A stretch of 33,761 nt of DNA from positions 1 to 33,761 of the forward strand of contig CAITZM010000044.1 of assembly GCA_903896925.1 (NCBI GenBank), read 5' to 3'. Shown one piece after another: positions 8,701 through 16,290 of this stretch (its first letter is position 1; every line of letters begins with the position of its first letter). The notes beneath the pieces were generated by a model. The model did no database searches and was not told where the DNA came from. It was given only the letters and a program-made list of their open reading frames with translations. This DNA is from an uncultured Lentisphaerota bacterium. Its GTDB lineage: Bacteria > Verrucomicrobiota > Kiritimatiellia > CAIQIC01. A program made the translations under genes and the position numbers.

Positions 8701-11700
8701 GGATGAACTGCGGGACCTTGGGGTCGGAGGGCAAGCCTTGGCCCTGTTGCTCCAGATAGGTATCGGTGATCTTGCTCATCTTGGAGCCTTGCCGCATGGC
8801 CTCCATGTCCCACGGTTCCGACTGCACGGTGGCCCGGCCGCCCAGCTTAAACTCCTCGGCCTTGTTGAACGCCAGGTTGCTCTTGTGTTCCATGGCCTTG
8901 GAAACCTGCGCCGGATCCATGAATTTCCCGGGCACTTCGCCGCGGGCCAGCTGCTGCCCGGTGAGCGGATTGTTGTCGAACGCCTCCGGGTGCAGATGGT
9001 CGGTCGGGGTGATGGCCAGATGTTCTGTCAGGTTGCCCCCGGGTTGCAGCGGTTTCAAACTGCGCACGGCCGGATTCGCCTTCACCGCATTGTCCACGAT
9101 AGGGCGGATGTCCTTGACGGGCACTTCAAGGGTCCGTCCGCTTTGATCTTGGACCTTCGTGGTGAAATCCCAGTCCTGTCCGACCTTGGGTCCATTTGGA
9201 TTGGGCGGCTTGGTCATATCCTCAACGAGCACCCGGTCCGGCGTGACCCCGTATTTTCGCGCGACATCGGCCTTGATCTGCTCCCGGATGCCGTTCTTGA
9301 CGGCATCCGTTGCCGCGTTATGCGCCAGCTTGAGTTCGGGCGGGGAGTTTTGATTCAGCCGCTGCACGGCCAGTGGATCGGCTTGCAATTCCAACGCCGC
9401 CTGCGCGCGGGTGGGCAGGTTGTATTTTACGGCGTTTTCAAAATTTTTGATTTTGACATCCGCTGCGCGTGTGGCCTCGGCCCAGGTGGCCCGTTGATCG
9501 CCCATCCGCGGACCATTCTCATCCTGTGGCCAGAAAGTGGATGACCCCTCGAAGGGTTTGGCCGGCTCTCGCAGTTGGGTGAGACGCGAGGTGGACTCAG
9601 GCGGTTGGGCCGGCACCAGGGCGGTTGATGCGGGTTGTGCCGGCACCAACGCGGTTTGAGGCGGTTTGTAGGGGCTCAGCGCTGTCTCCGGCGGCTGATA
9701 GGGCACTAACGCGGTCGTTTCCGGCTTGACCGGGACAGGCAGAAAGTCTGGGGACCCCGTGCCCCGGCTGCCGACTGGACGAGGACCGGAAGGTTTGGTC
9801 GCGGGCTCCAGCGCGGCAGCGGTCCGGGTTGGAGCGCCCGGTGCTGGAGTTTGTCCGCTGGTGAGGCTGGTGGGTTTGGGTGGCAGTTCCAACCAGGGCT
9901 GCGCTGCCCGGATGCGCCCGAGCACCGCCTGCTTCTCCGCTGGCGTGTATCCCTCACCAATTTGCAGGGGAACCATGGCGCCTGATTGACGGTGAACTTG
10001 AAGGATCATGCCCCGTCGTCCCGCGGGGGCGTCGATCATGTCCACGGTGTTGAGTTCGATCAGCTTTCCATCCGGCGTGCGCCGGAAGAAGCGGTATTCC
10101 TTCAGGCGGTTCATGGCTTCGATCGAGCCGGCATTCTCGGCATGCTCGAATCCCTCCACGGATTTCAACTCTTGCGCCCCCTTCTGCGGCGGCACGGCTG
10201 CCGCACTCCGTGGCCGCATGGGCTCCAAGACCTTGGCACCATCCGGGGTGGAAGCCGGCGCCATGGTCACGCCGGAACTGGCCGGAGACTTGACCGATCG
10301 GCTGGCCGCCGGGCCCGACACCGCCGATGAAACCTTCGGCCCTGCAGCCGGACTGGAGCTGTGCAGGGGCTCGGCGCTCCCTGCCGTTCGCACGGCCGCG
10401 GCTCGACCGGAAGGATCAGGCAGCCCGCCCAAGCGCCCGCTCTTGATGTCCGCGAGAATCTGGGCCTCCGAGCGGCCTCCGGCCAACGCTTCAAGAATCT
10501 TCTCGTTGCCTGCGTACTGGGGTTTGAGCTTGGCGCCGTCAAACAAGCCCGAACTTTCCCCGGCTGCCGTTGGAACTGGCGGGCCGCCCATCCGGCCACT
10601 CTTGATGTCCGTCAGGATCTCCGCCTCGGGCCGACGATTCGCCAAAGCCTCCAGAATTTTCTCATTGCCCGCATACTGGGGTTTGAGTTGGGCCCCGTCA
10701 AAAAGGCCGGAGCTCTGTCCTGCTGACTGGCCACTCCCCATGGAGTGGCGTGGTTGACCCTGTCCGGGCTGCAGCCGCCGTTCATTTTCCGCGATGAGAC
10801 GCTGCGCCTCCGCCAGCATCGCATCCCCGCTGCCCGCCGTGCGGCTCACCTTGATGTCGACCGGTTCTGGCACCACTGCCGCTGGCTGCGGGTGTGCCGT
10901 GACGCTCTGTCCTGGCCTGTTGAATGTGAATTTCGCGTCAATGACCGCATCCAAGGCGGGAGTTCTTTCCGCCCGGAATCTGTCGAACGCCACCTTGGCC
11001 GGGGTGTCCGGCGGCAGCATGCTTTCAAGCTTGCGCCCGGTAAAGCTCAAGGCCTGCATCTGTTGTTTGTTGAAATTCCCTATGGCCTCCTCACGTTGCC
11101 ATGGCGGCATGTCCGGCGTGTACACGCCGGCTTCCACGAGGCTGGCGCCGTTTCTGAGCTTCCGCACTTTCTCCCAGAAGGCTGCCGGGCCCGAGTCCCC
11201 ATACTGATCAAGCGTATGCAAGTTGCCAAGCGAGTAATCGGATGCACCGCCCGCGGGTGGTTTCAGGATGCCCACCTTTTCCGCGCTCTGGGCCAGAATC
11301 TGCGCAGTACGACGGGCGCTGGATTCCCGGCCAAGCCAGGGGTCGAGAACTTGCACCTCCATGGCCGCCCGCCGCCCGGCAAAGTGATCGGTCATGCTGT
11401 TCACCGGCGGTGCCGCTTCCGGCTGTTTCAGGCCCTCTTGAGCGTAATTGCGTTCAATCATGGCCACCGACCGTTGATACCGTTCCATCAAGCTCTGATA
11501 GGCCGGCGACTTCGGTTGCCCGCGCAAGCCGTTCTGGTTGATGAGATCCTCATATCGGTCCTGCAGCGCCCATAATTCGCGCTGCTGCTGCACGGCCAGT
11601 TCCGTCTTCTGTTCCGGCGCATTGACCCCCGGATCCGGCGGGAGCGCCCGCACTTCCACCCCGTGACGGGCCTCCAGGGCTGTTCTTTCGCGGTAGAATT

Positions 11701-12106
11701 CATTCAGCAAATCCATGTACGACTGCGAGTTCTTATCCGCGTTGCCGATGAGCCGCTGGTACTTGGCTTGAAGTTGCGCCCTTTCATCCTGCTGCCGCTG
11801 GAGCAGGTCCTCTGCGGAGATCCGGTCGGCGGCGAGCGCCGCGCCCAGCCACAAGCCGGCGCCCATCAGCAACACGGCGGTGAAACGGGAGCACTGGCTG
11901 TTCCAGCCCTTGGACGGGAACAGGGGTTGTTTTTCCAAGCCTTGGAAAACGACAGCGCTGAGTTTTTCAAAACTTTGGACAAAATCAGGACGGCTCATCC
12001 ACCCGTTGGAAGACAACTCCGCAGTCCGGCAACGACCCTGCGTTTTCACGACCACTGCTCCTCTGCTTTGCTGTGCGTCAGTTGGTAAAACAACCTGATC
12101 AACCAA
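5111..12106 (-). CDS. Giant multidomain exported protein with coiled coils, tandem repeats and three C-terminal Cys mini-ribbons
   Basis: A 2331-residue protein I do not recognise as a whole. Residues about 75-93 form one hydrophobic segment ending in ALAA, a signal peptide or anchor. The part after it is helical and coiled-coil-like. Then come two 53-residue tandem repeats (SSGLFDGA..LKPQYAGNEK, nt 10390-10720), Pro-rich TALVPxQPP repeats (nt 9585-9720), a globular region, two Gly/Ala-rich hydrophobic hairpins (nt 7730-7990), long coiled coils (nt 6370-6860), a Gly/Ser linker (nt 5730-5930) and three copies of a C-GYxWTGKPPAPxKCPxC motif. The TTG at 12106 is preferred because GGTGGAG lies 7 bases upstream; an ATG at 11998 gives a shorter N-terminus but has poor spacing. 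It is last in the operon, 44 bases after the small lipoprotein. It may be the exported client of the CsgG-like protein (inference). Confidence 0.8.
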   Translation of the reverse strand: MVDQVVLPTDAQQSRGAVVVKTQGRCRTAELSSNGWMSRPDFVQSFEKLSAVVFQGLEKQPLFPSKGWNSQCSRFTAVLLMGAGLWLGAALAADRISAEDLLQRQQDERAQLQAKYQRLIGNADKNSQSYMDLLNEFYRERTALEARHGVEVRALPPDPGVNAPEQKTELAVQQQRELWALQDRYEDLINQNGLRGQPKSPAYQSLMERYQRSVAMIERNYAQEGLKQPEAAPPVNSMTDHFAGRRAAMEVQVLDPWLGRESSARRTAQILAQSAEKVGILKPPAGGASDYSLGNLHTLDQYGDSGPAAFWEKVRKLRNGASLVEAGVYTPDMPPWQREEAIGNFNKQQMQALSFTGRKLESMLPPDTPAKVAFDRFRAERTPALDAVIDAKFTFNRPGQSVTAHPQPAAVVPEPVDIKVSRTAGSGDAMLAEAQRLIAENERRLQPGQGQPRHSMGSGQSAGQSSGLFDGAQLKPQYAGNEKILEALANRRPEAEILTDIKSGRMGGPPVPTAAGESSGLFDGAKLKPQYAGNEKILEALAGGRSEAQILADIKSGRLGGLPDPSGRAAAVRTAGSAEPLHSSSPAAGPKVSSAVSGPAASRSVKSPASSGVTMAPASTPDGAKVLEPMRPRSAAAVPPQKGAQELKSVEGFEHAENAGSIEAMNRLKEYRFFRRTPDGKLIELNTVDMIDAPAGRRGMILQVHRQSGAMVPLQIGEGYTPAEKQAVLGRIRAAQPWLELPPKPTSLTSGQTPAPGAPTRTAAALEPATKPSGPRPVGSRGTGSPDFLPVPVKPETTALVPYQPPETALSPYKPPQTALVPAQPASTALVPAQPPESTSRLTQLREPAKPFEGSSTFWPQDENGPRMGDQRATWAEATRAADVKIKNFENAVKYNLPTRAQAALELQADPLAVQRLNQNSPPELKLAHNAATDAVKNGIREQIKADVARKYGVTPDRVLVEDMTKPPNPNGPKVGQDWDFTTKVQDQSGRTLEVPVKDIRPIVDNAVKANPAVRSLKPLQPGGNLTEHLAITPTDHLHPEAFDNNPLTGQQLARGEVPGKFMDPAQVSKAMEHKSNLAFNKAEEFKLGGRATVQSEPWDMEAMRQGSKMSKITDTYLEQQGQGLPSDPKVPQFIRQGNNILDEVNKGTLSPAEARARFHAMGETPESFIRKSSGLVEGADVLKPPASRGPPPATEPFTQNVLDRMATKKLAQAARSAEAASGAAAQEQVAIPERIKKLPSNVTMNEFGYREPGKPLQLWTPEEQAYLENDFKAQLRQTAPGEPARPLRAMAEPPGQPAASLLDGGKSGFAPEESSVFTRGVNRAGGAVTTARASLNNMERDANVAGEQLFNAMGGGSLPAKASGARQALNAAGGRVLNAAGTVAGAYMVYESGKDVYGIGKNIYQAMDQNTTDAEANKKFDEADQLARKMALGGALGTTMAAVPLVGQAAGVGLGSYAGTRYLLENTKAGQALDGAVLDGMDATLQAGEKYSAALQGAPSQTQRDAAQTRNIQQAYQAALERGDVLLKPGVTGQQLMDDIVRSPDARGRRALVAGYAPADRQADKDFLDNLTKQLPAGGSGSRVLQNLAIDLQYGTDEQKLAARATLADIRSKVDEGDYDVAGMVRKQPATPHEPDPYGDAAHTLNSLYTDASPKEKDQIEALFVKLSRGGPDAIKDDVAALQQNIASHANPSGGAAAPDALQSTETQRKKLAGEIAGVLISQALGLTDEQARKDGALMEPPPDPDADKKRELQSYLDNMSTRGDDTRQKMDDLQKQIAQSHNSTEKKDLREQLAALQQTQSDYERRASETRDELIQLGANTGPPPPKLSYDDNGQPVTADGYTANQLDNNNDQLQNRAGGLGNDIAKLQAQIFASRNTPEKKDLMDQLQTKLQQLNSLQADVDDNNKLLHALGQGGGAPVYSRLPTSTLAGMEPDAGHGLNLKVPQVSVLAGVMGNLDADRAERTTTALANLNLQDRDVKANWVSYEAFNQIKNLLEAAGYEGRLTRGQAAQLLAQAQQANSWGSTIGNALVDSVTQGGTAFGQTLGGAGANAVNSRIKNAVTGGPRTAGGTGNNGGAGGSESRNDGGGGTTSSGDGRGSGGGDTSGDGEHQGGGGGGGSSTGDGGVVTTRNNADGTITVVYSCGYRWTGKPPAPAKCPRCNQGTPTSSTVNSGGSGGGTGQGGSGGGSGGGGNPSVISSRTNPDGTVTVVYSCGYKWTGKPPAPAKCPRCNQGTPTSTTVNSAGTGGVKPAAQNTAPLTQTGASAGGGGAGGGQVLQRSGAAGSQSAGGIAGVQRTYPDGRVTYNYYPCHHTWTGKPPAPTKCPSCAR
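10390..10720 (-). repeat. Tandem 159-bp (53-aa) repeat inside the giant gene
   Basis: Two consecutive copies start near 10441 and 10600 (the shared string TCTTGATGTCC is 159 bases apart). Each encodes SSGLFDGA, LKPQYAGNEKILEALA, then an EI/QIL.DIKSGR(M/L)GG segment. The copies differ at many third positions, so the duplication is older than the 210-bp one at the 3' end. The unit is helical and could be a small binding module; I know no family for it. Confidence 0.75.
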
Positions 12107-12150
12107 CTATATTCTCCACCCGACCACCACCAGGATCAAGCGGTGCCGCT

Positions 12151-12759
12151 TCAGTTTTCCTGCCGCTGGCGCAGCGCCTGCTCGATGCGTTCAAAGAAGT
12201 CGGCATACGCCTCCGGCAGATCCACCTCCACGGCCTGTTCCTCCGGGGGCGCGTGGATGAGCACACTGCGTCCGTGCCGGTACCAGGCGCCGCCCTGCTC
12301 CTCATAGAAAGACATCGCGGGCAGCGTGCCGCGCAACGTCATCACGATGCGCTGACACGTTTGGCTGCCGTGGTTCCACGGCTCGGCATGGATGAGCAGT
12401 TCCTGCCAGCGCGACCATTTTTTGGTTATATCGGCATGCAGCCGGATGATTTCCCGTCGTGTGTTCAGGTTCAGGCCGCGCTCGTCTTCCGGCCCGAGGG
12501 ACTCCGTTTTCCGCAGTGTTGTGGCGCGGATGATGCCGGCGAGCTGATCCACCACGCCCAGCGTCCAGCCGGTGTCCTGCAACGTCGCGATGGTCGCGGC
12601 AAACACCCTTTCATAGCGGCCGTTGAAGATGCGCGTCTGCATGGCCGCGCGTGCTTCGGGGGAAAGCAGCACGGGTGTGGGCGGCGCGGGCGGCAAGAGC
12701 TTCTGGCAGCCGGCGGCCAGCGCCAGCGCGATGCCGAGCATGAGCAGCTGCGTTTTCAC
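12151..12759 (-). CDS. Small outer-membrane-type lipoprotein, translationally coupled to the CsgG-FN3 gene
   Basis: A 202-residue lipoprotein starting at GTG 12759. The start is fixed by a 4-base GTGA overlap with the upstream stop and an AGGAGG 6 bases before it. The signal peptide KTQLLMLGIALALAAGC has a clear lipobox with Cys18, and the following residues (QKLLPP) contain no Asp at +2, consistent with outer-membrane sorting. The mature part begins MQTRIFNGRYERVFAATIAT then LQDTGWTLGVVDQLAGIIRATT. This resembles, from memory, a lipoprotein family with an LQDxG core found beside CsgG-like genes. A His/Trp-rich segment and a C-terminal helix follow. The coupling implies matched production with the CsgG-like partner, so an accessory or periplasmic-plug role in the same complex is a reasonable inference. 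An antisense frame over this gene is ignored. Confidence 0.85.
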   Translation of the reverse strand: MKTQLLMLGIALALAAGCQKLLPPAPPTPVLLSPEARAAMQTRIFNGRYERVFAATIATLQDTGWTLGVVDQLAGIIRATTLRKTESLGPEDERGLNLNTRREIIRLHADITKKWSRWQELLIHAEPWNHGSQTCQRIVMTLRGTLPAMSFYEEQGGAWYRHGRSVLIHAPPEEQAVEVDLPEAYADFFERIEQALRQRQEN

Positions 12760-15239
12760 TTTGGTCCTCCTGCCGTGACCTCGGGCGTCGCAAGGTCCAG
12801 CGGCGCGCTGCGCGGGCTTTCGAAGCTGTCGGCATCCACGGCGCTGACGAGCACGGTGAGGCCCTTGCCGGCTTGCGCCGCCGCGAGCCTGCACCGGTTT
12901 TCCGTCACGGTCGCCAGCTCCTCGGCGCCGACGATTTTTTTGCGCCAGACTTTATACGCCTTGATGTCGGTCTGCGGCGGAGCGGCCCAGGTCAGGGTGA
13001 CGCCGTCGGCTGCCCACGCGGCGTTCAGTTCGGTGGGCGCATTGGGTAGCGGCTTGGACGCGCCGGCGACGATGTCCGACCAGCCGCTTTCGAGCGCGTC
13101 GCGATCGATGGCCTTGACCCGGTAGACGCGGGCGACGCCGTCGCCCAGGTCCTGCTCCGTGGCGGCCGGCTGTGCGTCCGCGGTGGCCTCCACGCGCACC
13201 AACGGGCGGAAGCGGCTGCCGGCCGTGGCGGCGGCTTCGACCACATAGCAGGCGATGTCGCCCTCCGGATTGGCGCGCCAGGTGAGCCGCACGGCTTTCG
13301 GCATACCCGCCGAGGCCACCAGGTCGCGCGGCACGGCGGGCGCAGGCTTCGTCGTGGCCGGAGCGCTGACGGATGGCGTGGAGCACACGTGCGCCGTGTT
13401 GAACGCGATGACTCGATAGCGATACTCCGTTAGATCCCGCAGCTGGCCCAGACCCTTGCGCGCGCCGCCGCGGTCCAGGAAAGATAGCGTCTCGCGTCCG
13501 GCGACCCGGGCCAGGTTGACGAACGTGTTCTCGCCCGGGGCCTGCCGTAGAATTTCGTAACCAGATACTTTTTCATCGGGAGAGACCGCCCAGGTCACGG
13601 GCACTTCGCGCGGCCGTCCGCTCTCCGCCTGGACGCCGGTCACCACCGGCGGTGCGCCGCGCGTCATCGCCGGCGCGATCTCCGAATCCGCGCTCTCCGC
13701 CGCGACGGAATTGATCGCGCGAATCCGGTATTCATATTTGCGTTCGTCGCCGAGCTGTCCGGGGTCGCCGCCGCCATCCAGGAAGCTCGTTTTCGCGCGG
13801 CCTTCGACGAGCGCAATTTTCTCGAACGCGCGGTCCGGCCCATCGCGGCGGAAGAGAGCGTAGCGCACCACCTCGGCCTCCGGGCTGGGCGTCCACGCGA
13901 GCGGCACGCAGCGCACCTCGGCGCTTCTGGCGGTGAGGCCGCGCACGACAGCCGGTGGCGGCCGCGTCGTCACGGCGACCGGCCGGGCCGGGGCGCTGGC
14001 CGAGCCGACACGGTTGATGGCCGTGATGCGATAGAGATATTTCGTGCTGTCCCGCAGGTCGGTCTTTTCAGTACCGCCCTCCTCGAAGAGGATGCCCCTG
14101 ACCTCGGCGAGCTTGACGAACCTGTCGGCGGCCAGCGCCGGGGCGCGCTCGACGGCGTATTTCACCACGCCCTCGCTTGGCGAGGCTGCCCACGTCACCT
14201 GCACCTTGCGCGGCCCGCTCGGCTCGGCCAGGACGGCCGACGGCGGGTCCGGCGGTGGGGCGGTCAGACTCTCCTTGACCGGCGAGGGCGCGCTCTCGAC
14301 GCGGTCGGAGAGCGCCACGATCCGGTAGAAATAGGCCGTGCTGTCCTGCAGCGGCTGTCCCTTCGCGCCGGTGTCGCGATATGAGCGTTTGTCGGCGGCC
14401 ACCTGGGCCAAGGCCGTGAAGGGCCCCTTGAGCGCCGGCGCGCGTTCGATGCGGTAGTCCACCCCGCGCTCCTGCGGCGCGGCCCAGGTCAGTACGACCT
14501 CGCGCAGGCCCAGGTCCGAAAGCTTGAACTCCGGCGGCGCCAGCAGCGGCGCGCTGGACGCGGGGCCGGCGGCCGGCGCCGCTGCGGGGGTCCGGCCGGC
14601 CGGCGATTCCGGCGGCGGATCCCGGCCGCGCTTGCGCACCGCATGCGCCGCCATCGGCTGCACGTGCCAGCGCTGATAGAGACCCGCCACGATCTCGTGC
14701 GTCACGGCCCGCGCCTGTTCCGGCAAGGTTATATTCTTGGCGTCTGCCCGCTTGGCCAGGTCCGAACTCCACATCACCTTGCCGCTCGCGCAGTCAATCA
14801 GCCGCGCCGCCATGCCCACCACCGGGTAGGGGCGCCCGCGTATCGCCACCGTCGCATATTCATCCACCGTCCCGAGGACCACGCCCTCGGCGCCGAGCAT
14901 GGTGCCGATCTCCGCCGCGCGCGTCGCCGAAAGGCCCGCCAGCGCCAGTTCCGATTCGCTGAGCACCTTCGCCATCTGGCCGCGTTCGACCAATTCGTAA
15001 CGGCCGGCGCGCAGCATCTCGGTGACGAAGAGGTCGGAGACCGACGTGCCGATCAGTTCCGTCTGGGCCTTGAACGGCATGATGGCGATTTTCTTGATGG
15101 GCGAGGGGATCGGCGCCACATAGACATTCGCGCGGGAGGGCGCCGCGCGGAAATAGACCTCCTCCTCACTGGTGGCGCAGCCCGCCAGCCCCAGCGCGAC
15201 CGCCGCGCCGCAGACCGCTCGCACGACTTGTCCTTGCAT
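12756..15239 (-). CDS. CsgG-like lipoprotein fused to six fibronectin type III domains
   Basis: An 827-residue lipoprotein with lipobox VALGLAGC (Cys21). Residues about 45-205 match the CsgG/curli-assembly fold: KKIAIMPFKAQTEL, then SDLFVTEMLRAGRYELVERGQMAKVL, GAEGVVLGTVDEYA, and a strand with LIDCASGKVMWSSDLAK. CsgG itself forms an outer-membrane export channel for curli subunits; the broader family also includes non-channel lipoproteins. A Pro/Ala linker leads to six consecutive FN3-like domains (about residues 235-815), each with a VxLTW or VTWA strand and an Y.YRI.A.N strand near its end. The ATG at 15239 has AAGGAG 5 bases upstream. It heads the operon with the small lipoprotein and the giant protein. 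FN3 arrays are unusual on CsgG and may form a surface or periplasmic stalk (inference). Confidence 0.88.
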   Translation of the reverse strand: MQGQVVRAVCGAAVALGLAGCATSEEEVYFRAAPSRANVYVAPIPSPIKKIAIMPFKAQTELIGTSVSDLFVTEMLRAGRYELVERGQMAKVLSESELALAGLSATRAAEIGTMLGAEGVVLGTVDEYATVAIRGRPYPVVGMAARLIDCASGKVMWSSDLAKRADAKNITLPEQARAVTHEIVAGLYQRWHVQPMAAHAVRKRGRDPPPESPAGRTPAAAPAAGPASSAPLLAPPEFKLSDLGLREVVLTWAAPQERGVDYRIERAPALKGPFTALAQVAADKRSYRDTGAKGQPLQDSTAYFYRIVALSDRVESAPSPVKESLTAPPPDPPSAVLAEPSGPRKVQVTWAASPSEGVVKYAVERAPALAADRFVKLAEVRGILFEEGGTEKTDLRDSTKYLYRITAINRVGSASAPARPVAVTTRPPPAVVRGLTARSAEVRCVPLAWTPSPEAEVVRYALFRRDGPDRAFEKIALVEGRAKTSFLDGGGDPGQLGDERKYEYRIRAINSVAAESADSEIAPAMTRGAPPVVTGVQAESGRPREVPVTWAVSPDEKVSGYEILRQAPGENTFVNLARVAGRETLSFLDRGGARKGLGQLRDLTEYRYRVIAFNTAHVCSTPSVSAPATTKPAPAVPRDLVASAGMPKAVRLTWRANPEGDIACYVVEAAATAGSRFRPLVRVEATADAQPAATEQDLGDGVARVYRVKAIDRDALESGWSDIVAGASKPLPNAPTELNAAWAADGVTLTWAAPPQTDIKAYKVWRKKIVGAEELATVTENRCRLAAAQAGKGLTVLVSAVDADSFESPRSAPLDLATPEVTAGGPK

Positions 15240-15472
15240 AACGCCTCCTTCCGGCAAAACCCAAAAATAATATACACCATGATCCGCGCCGCCGCTGCCG
15301 GAAGCCGGTTTTTCCCGCAGCAGGGCCTGTTATCAAAAGCCTGCCGTGTTAGCATGTCCCCGGTGAATACGTCTCTACGGCTGGCTTTGTTTCTGGCGGA
15401 ACCGCCGCATCGGCGGGCGGTCTCTGCGGTACGGAAACCCTTGTTAAATCCATCAGGTCTGGAGCTCGGCCC
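15240..15472. promoter_or_regulatory. Divergent intergenic region between the CsgG-FN3 operon and the PPTase gene
   Basis: These 233 bases must hold the start signals of both divergent units. On the minus strand an AT-rich stretch (TGGTGTATATTATTTTTGGG, about 15262-15281) lies 25-40 bases upstream of the CsgG-FN3 ATG and could contain a -10 box (TATATT or TATTAT). I cannot identify a matching -35 box. On the plus strand no clear promoter is visible. GGAG about 9 bases before 15473 is the likely ribosome binding site of the PPTase gene. Confidence 0.35.
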
Positions 15473-16156
15473 ATGACGGGAACAGCGGAGTTTTCAAAGG
15501 TCTGGAATGCGTTCAGGCCGCTGCCTGTGCCTGCGGTGCTGCGCGCTGTGCCTGGGCTGGGTATCTGGCTGGCTGATCTCGGTCCGTGCCAGGCGGCGGC
15601 AACGGAGCTCGCCCGCTTGCTCGATGCAACGGAACGGGCGGAGGTGGACCGGTTGCGCCAGCCGGCGGACCGGGTGGGGCTGGTCTTGCGGCGGGGTGCA
15701 CGCCGCATCTGCTTGGCCCGGTATCTGGGTTGTGCGCCGGCCGACATCCGCTTCGAGCGCGGCCGTTTCGGCAAGCCCGCGATCGCCACCGGCGCGGGTT
15801 TGAAATTCAATGCGAGCCGGAGCGGTGCGTGGTTTTGTATCGCCGTGGCGCGGTGCGTCGAGCTGGGTTTGGATCTCGAGAGGGTGTCGGGTTTCGAGCT
15901 GCCGGAGGACGGACTGGAGTCCGTGTGCAGCGCCGCGGAGTGCCGGGCGCTGGCGGCGTTGCCTGAGTTGCAGCGGGCGACCGCCTTTCTGCGCCTCTGG
16001 ACCGCCAAGGAGGCGGTGCTGAAGCTGCGTGGCGGCGGATTCAGGGAACCGGCGGATGTGTCGGGTCTGCTGCAGAATCTGCGGCCCGGCGAAACCGTGG
16101 CGGCCGTGGACGCGGGCGCTGGGTTTGTCGTCCATCTGGCGGTTGCATGCGCATGA
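15473..16156 (+). CDS. 4'-phosphopantetheinyl transferase, Sfp/Gsp type
   Basis: Transfers the phosphopantetheine arm of CoA to a Ser on acyl or peptidyl carrier proteins. The 227-residue length fits the two-lobed Sfp class. Visible motifs are RFGKPAI (98-104), the pseudo-LSHS motif as LKFNASRSGAW (110-120), the Mg-binding ELGLDLERV with D134 and E136, and the signature LWTAKEAVLKLRGGG (175-189) with the catalytic E180 and Lys184. The canonical His of LSHS is Arg here, which is somewhat unusual. GGAG lies about 9 bases before the ATG. No PKS, NRPS or fatty-acid synthase gene is in the window, so its carrier-protein partner is elsewhere. It is divergent from the CsgG-FN3 operon. Confidence 0.9.
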   Translation: MTGTAEFSKVWNAFRPLPVPAVLRAVPGLGIWLADLGPCQAAATELARLLDATERAEVDRLRQPADRVGLVLRRGARRICLARYLGCAPADIRFERGRFGKPAIATGAGLKFNASRSGAWFCIAVARCVELGLDLERVSGFELPEDGLESVCSAAECRALAALPELQRATAFLRLWTAKEAVLKLRGGGFREPADVSGLLQNLRPGETVAAVDAGAGFVVHLAVACA

Positions 16157-16176
16157 CGGAACCGGCCTGTGTGCTC

Positions 16177-16200
16177 GATAGGCACTCTCGAGTGCCTGTC
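16177..16200. terminator. Hairpin between convergent genes (possible bidirectional terminator)
   Basis: AGGCACTC TC GAGTGCCT (16180-16197) is a perfect 8-bp inverted repeat, extended to 11 bp with one wobble pair (GAT...GTC). It lies just after the PPTase stop and before the end of the convergent ATPase gene. There is only a weak flanking T/A run (ATCTAAAAA), so termination is not certain. The GCACTC/GAGTGC core is the same as in the hairpin at 131-152, suggesting a dispersed palindrome family. Confidence 0.45.
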
Positions 16201-16290
16201 ATCTAAAAAGCAGCCTCAGCGCGGAACCCGGCGATCACCCGGTTCTGCGTCTCGCGTTCTGGTTGGCCGATGGTGTTCATGCGGGTGCGC

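Noticed and set aside
5768..9544. Several plus-strand frames of 250-505 residues opposite the giant gene.
   Set aside because: They are shadows of G+C-rich coding sequence. The minus-strand frame has a ribosome site, coiled coils and protein-level repeats.
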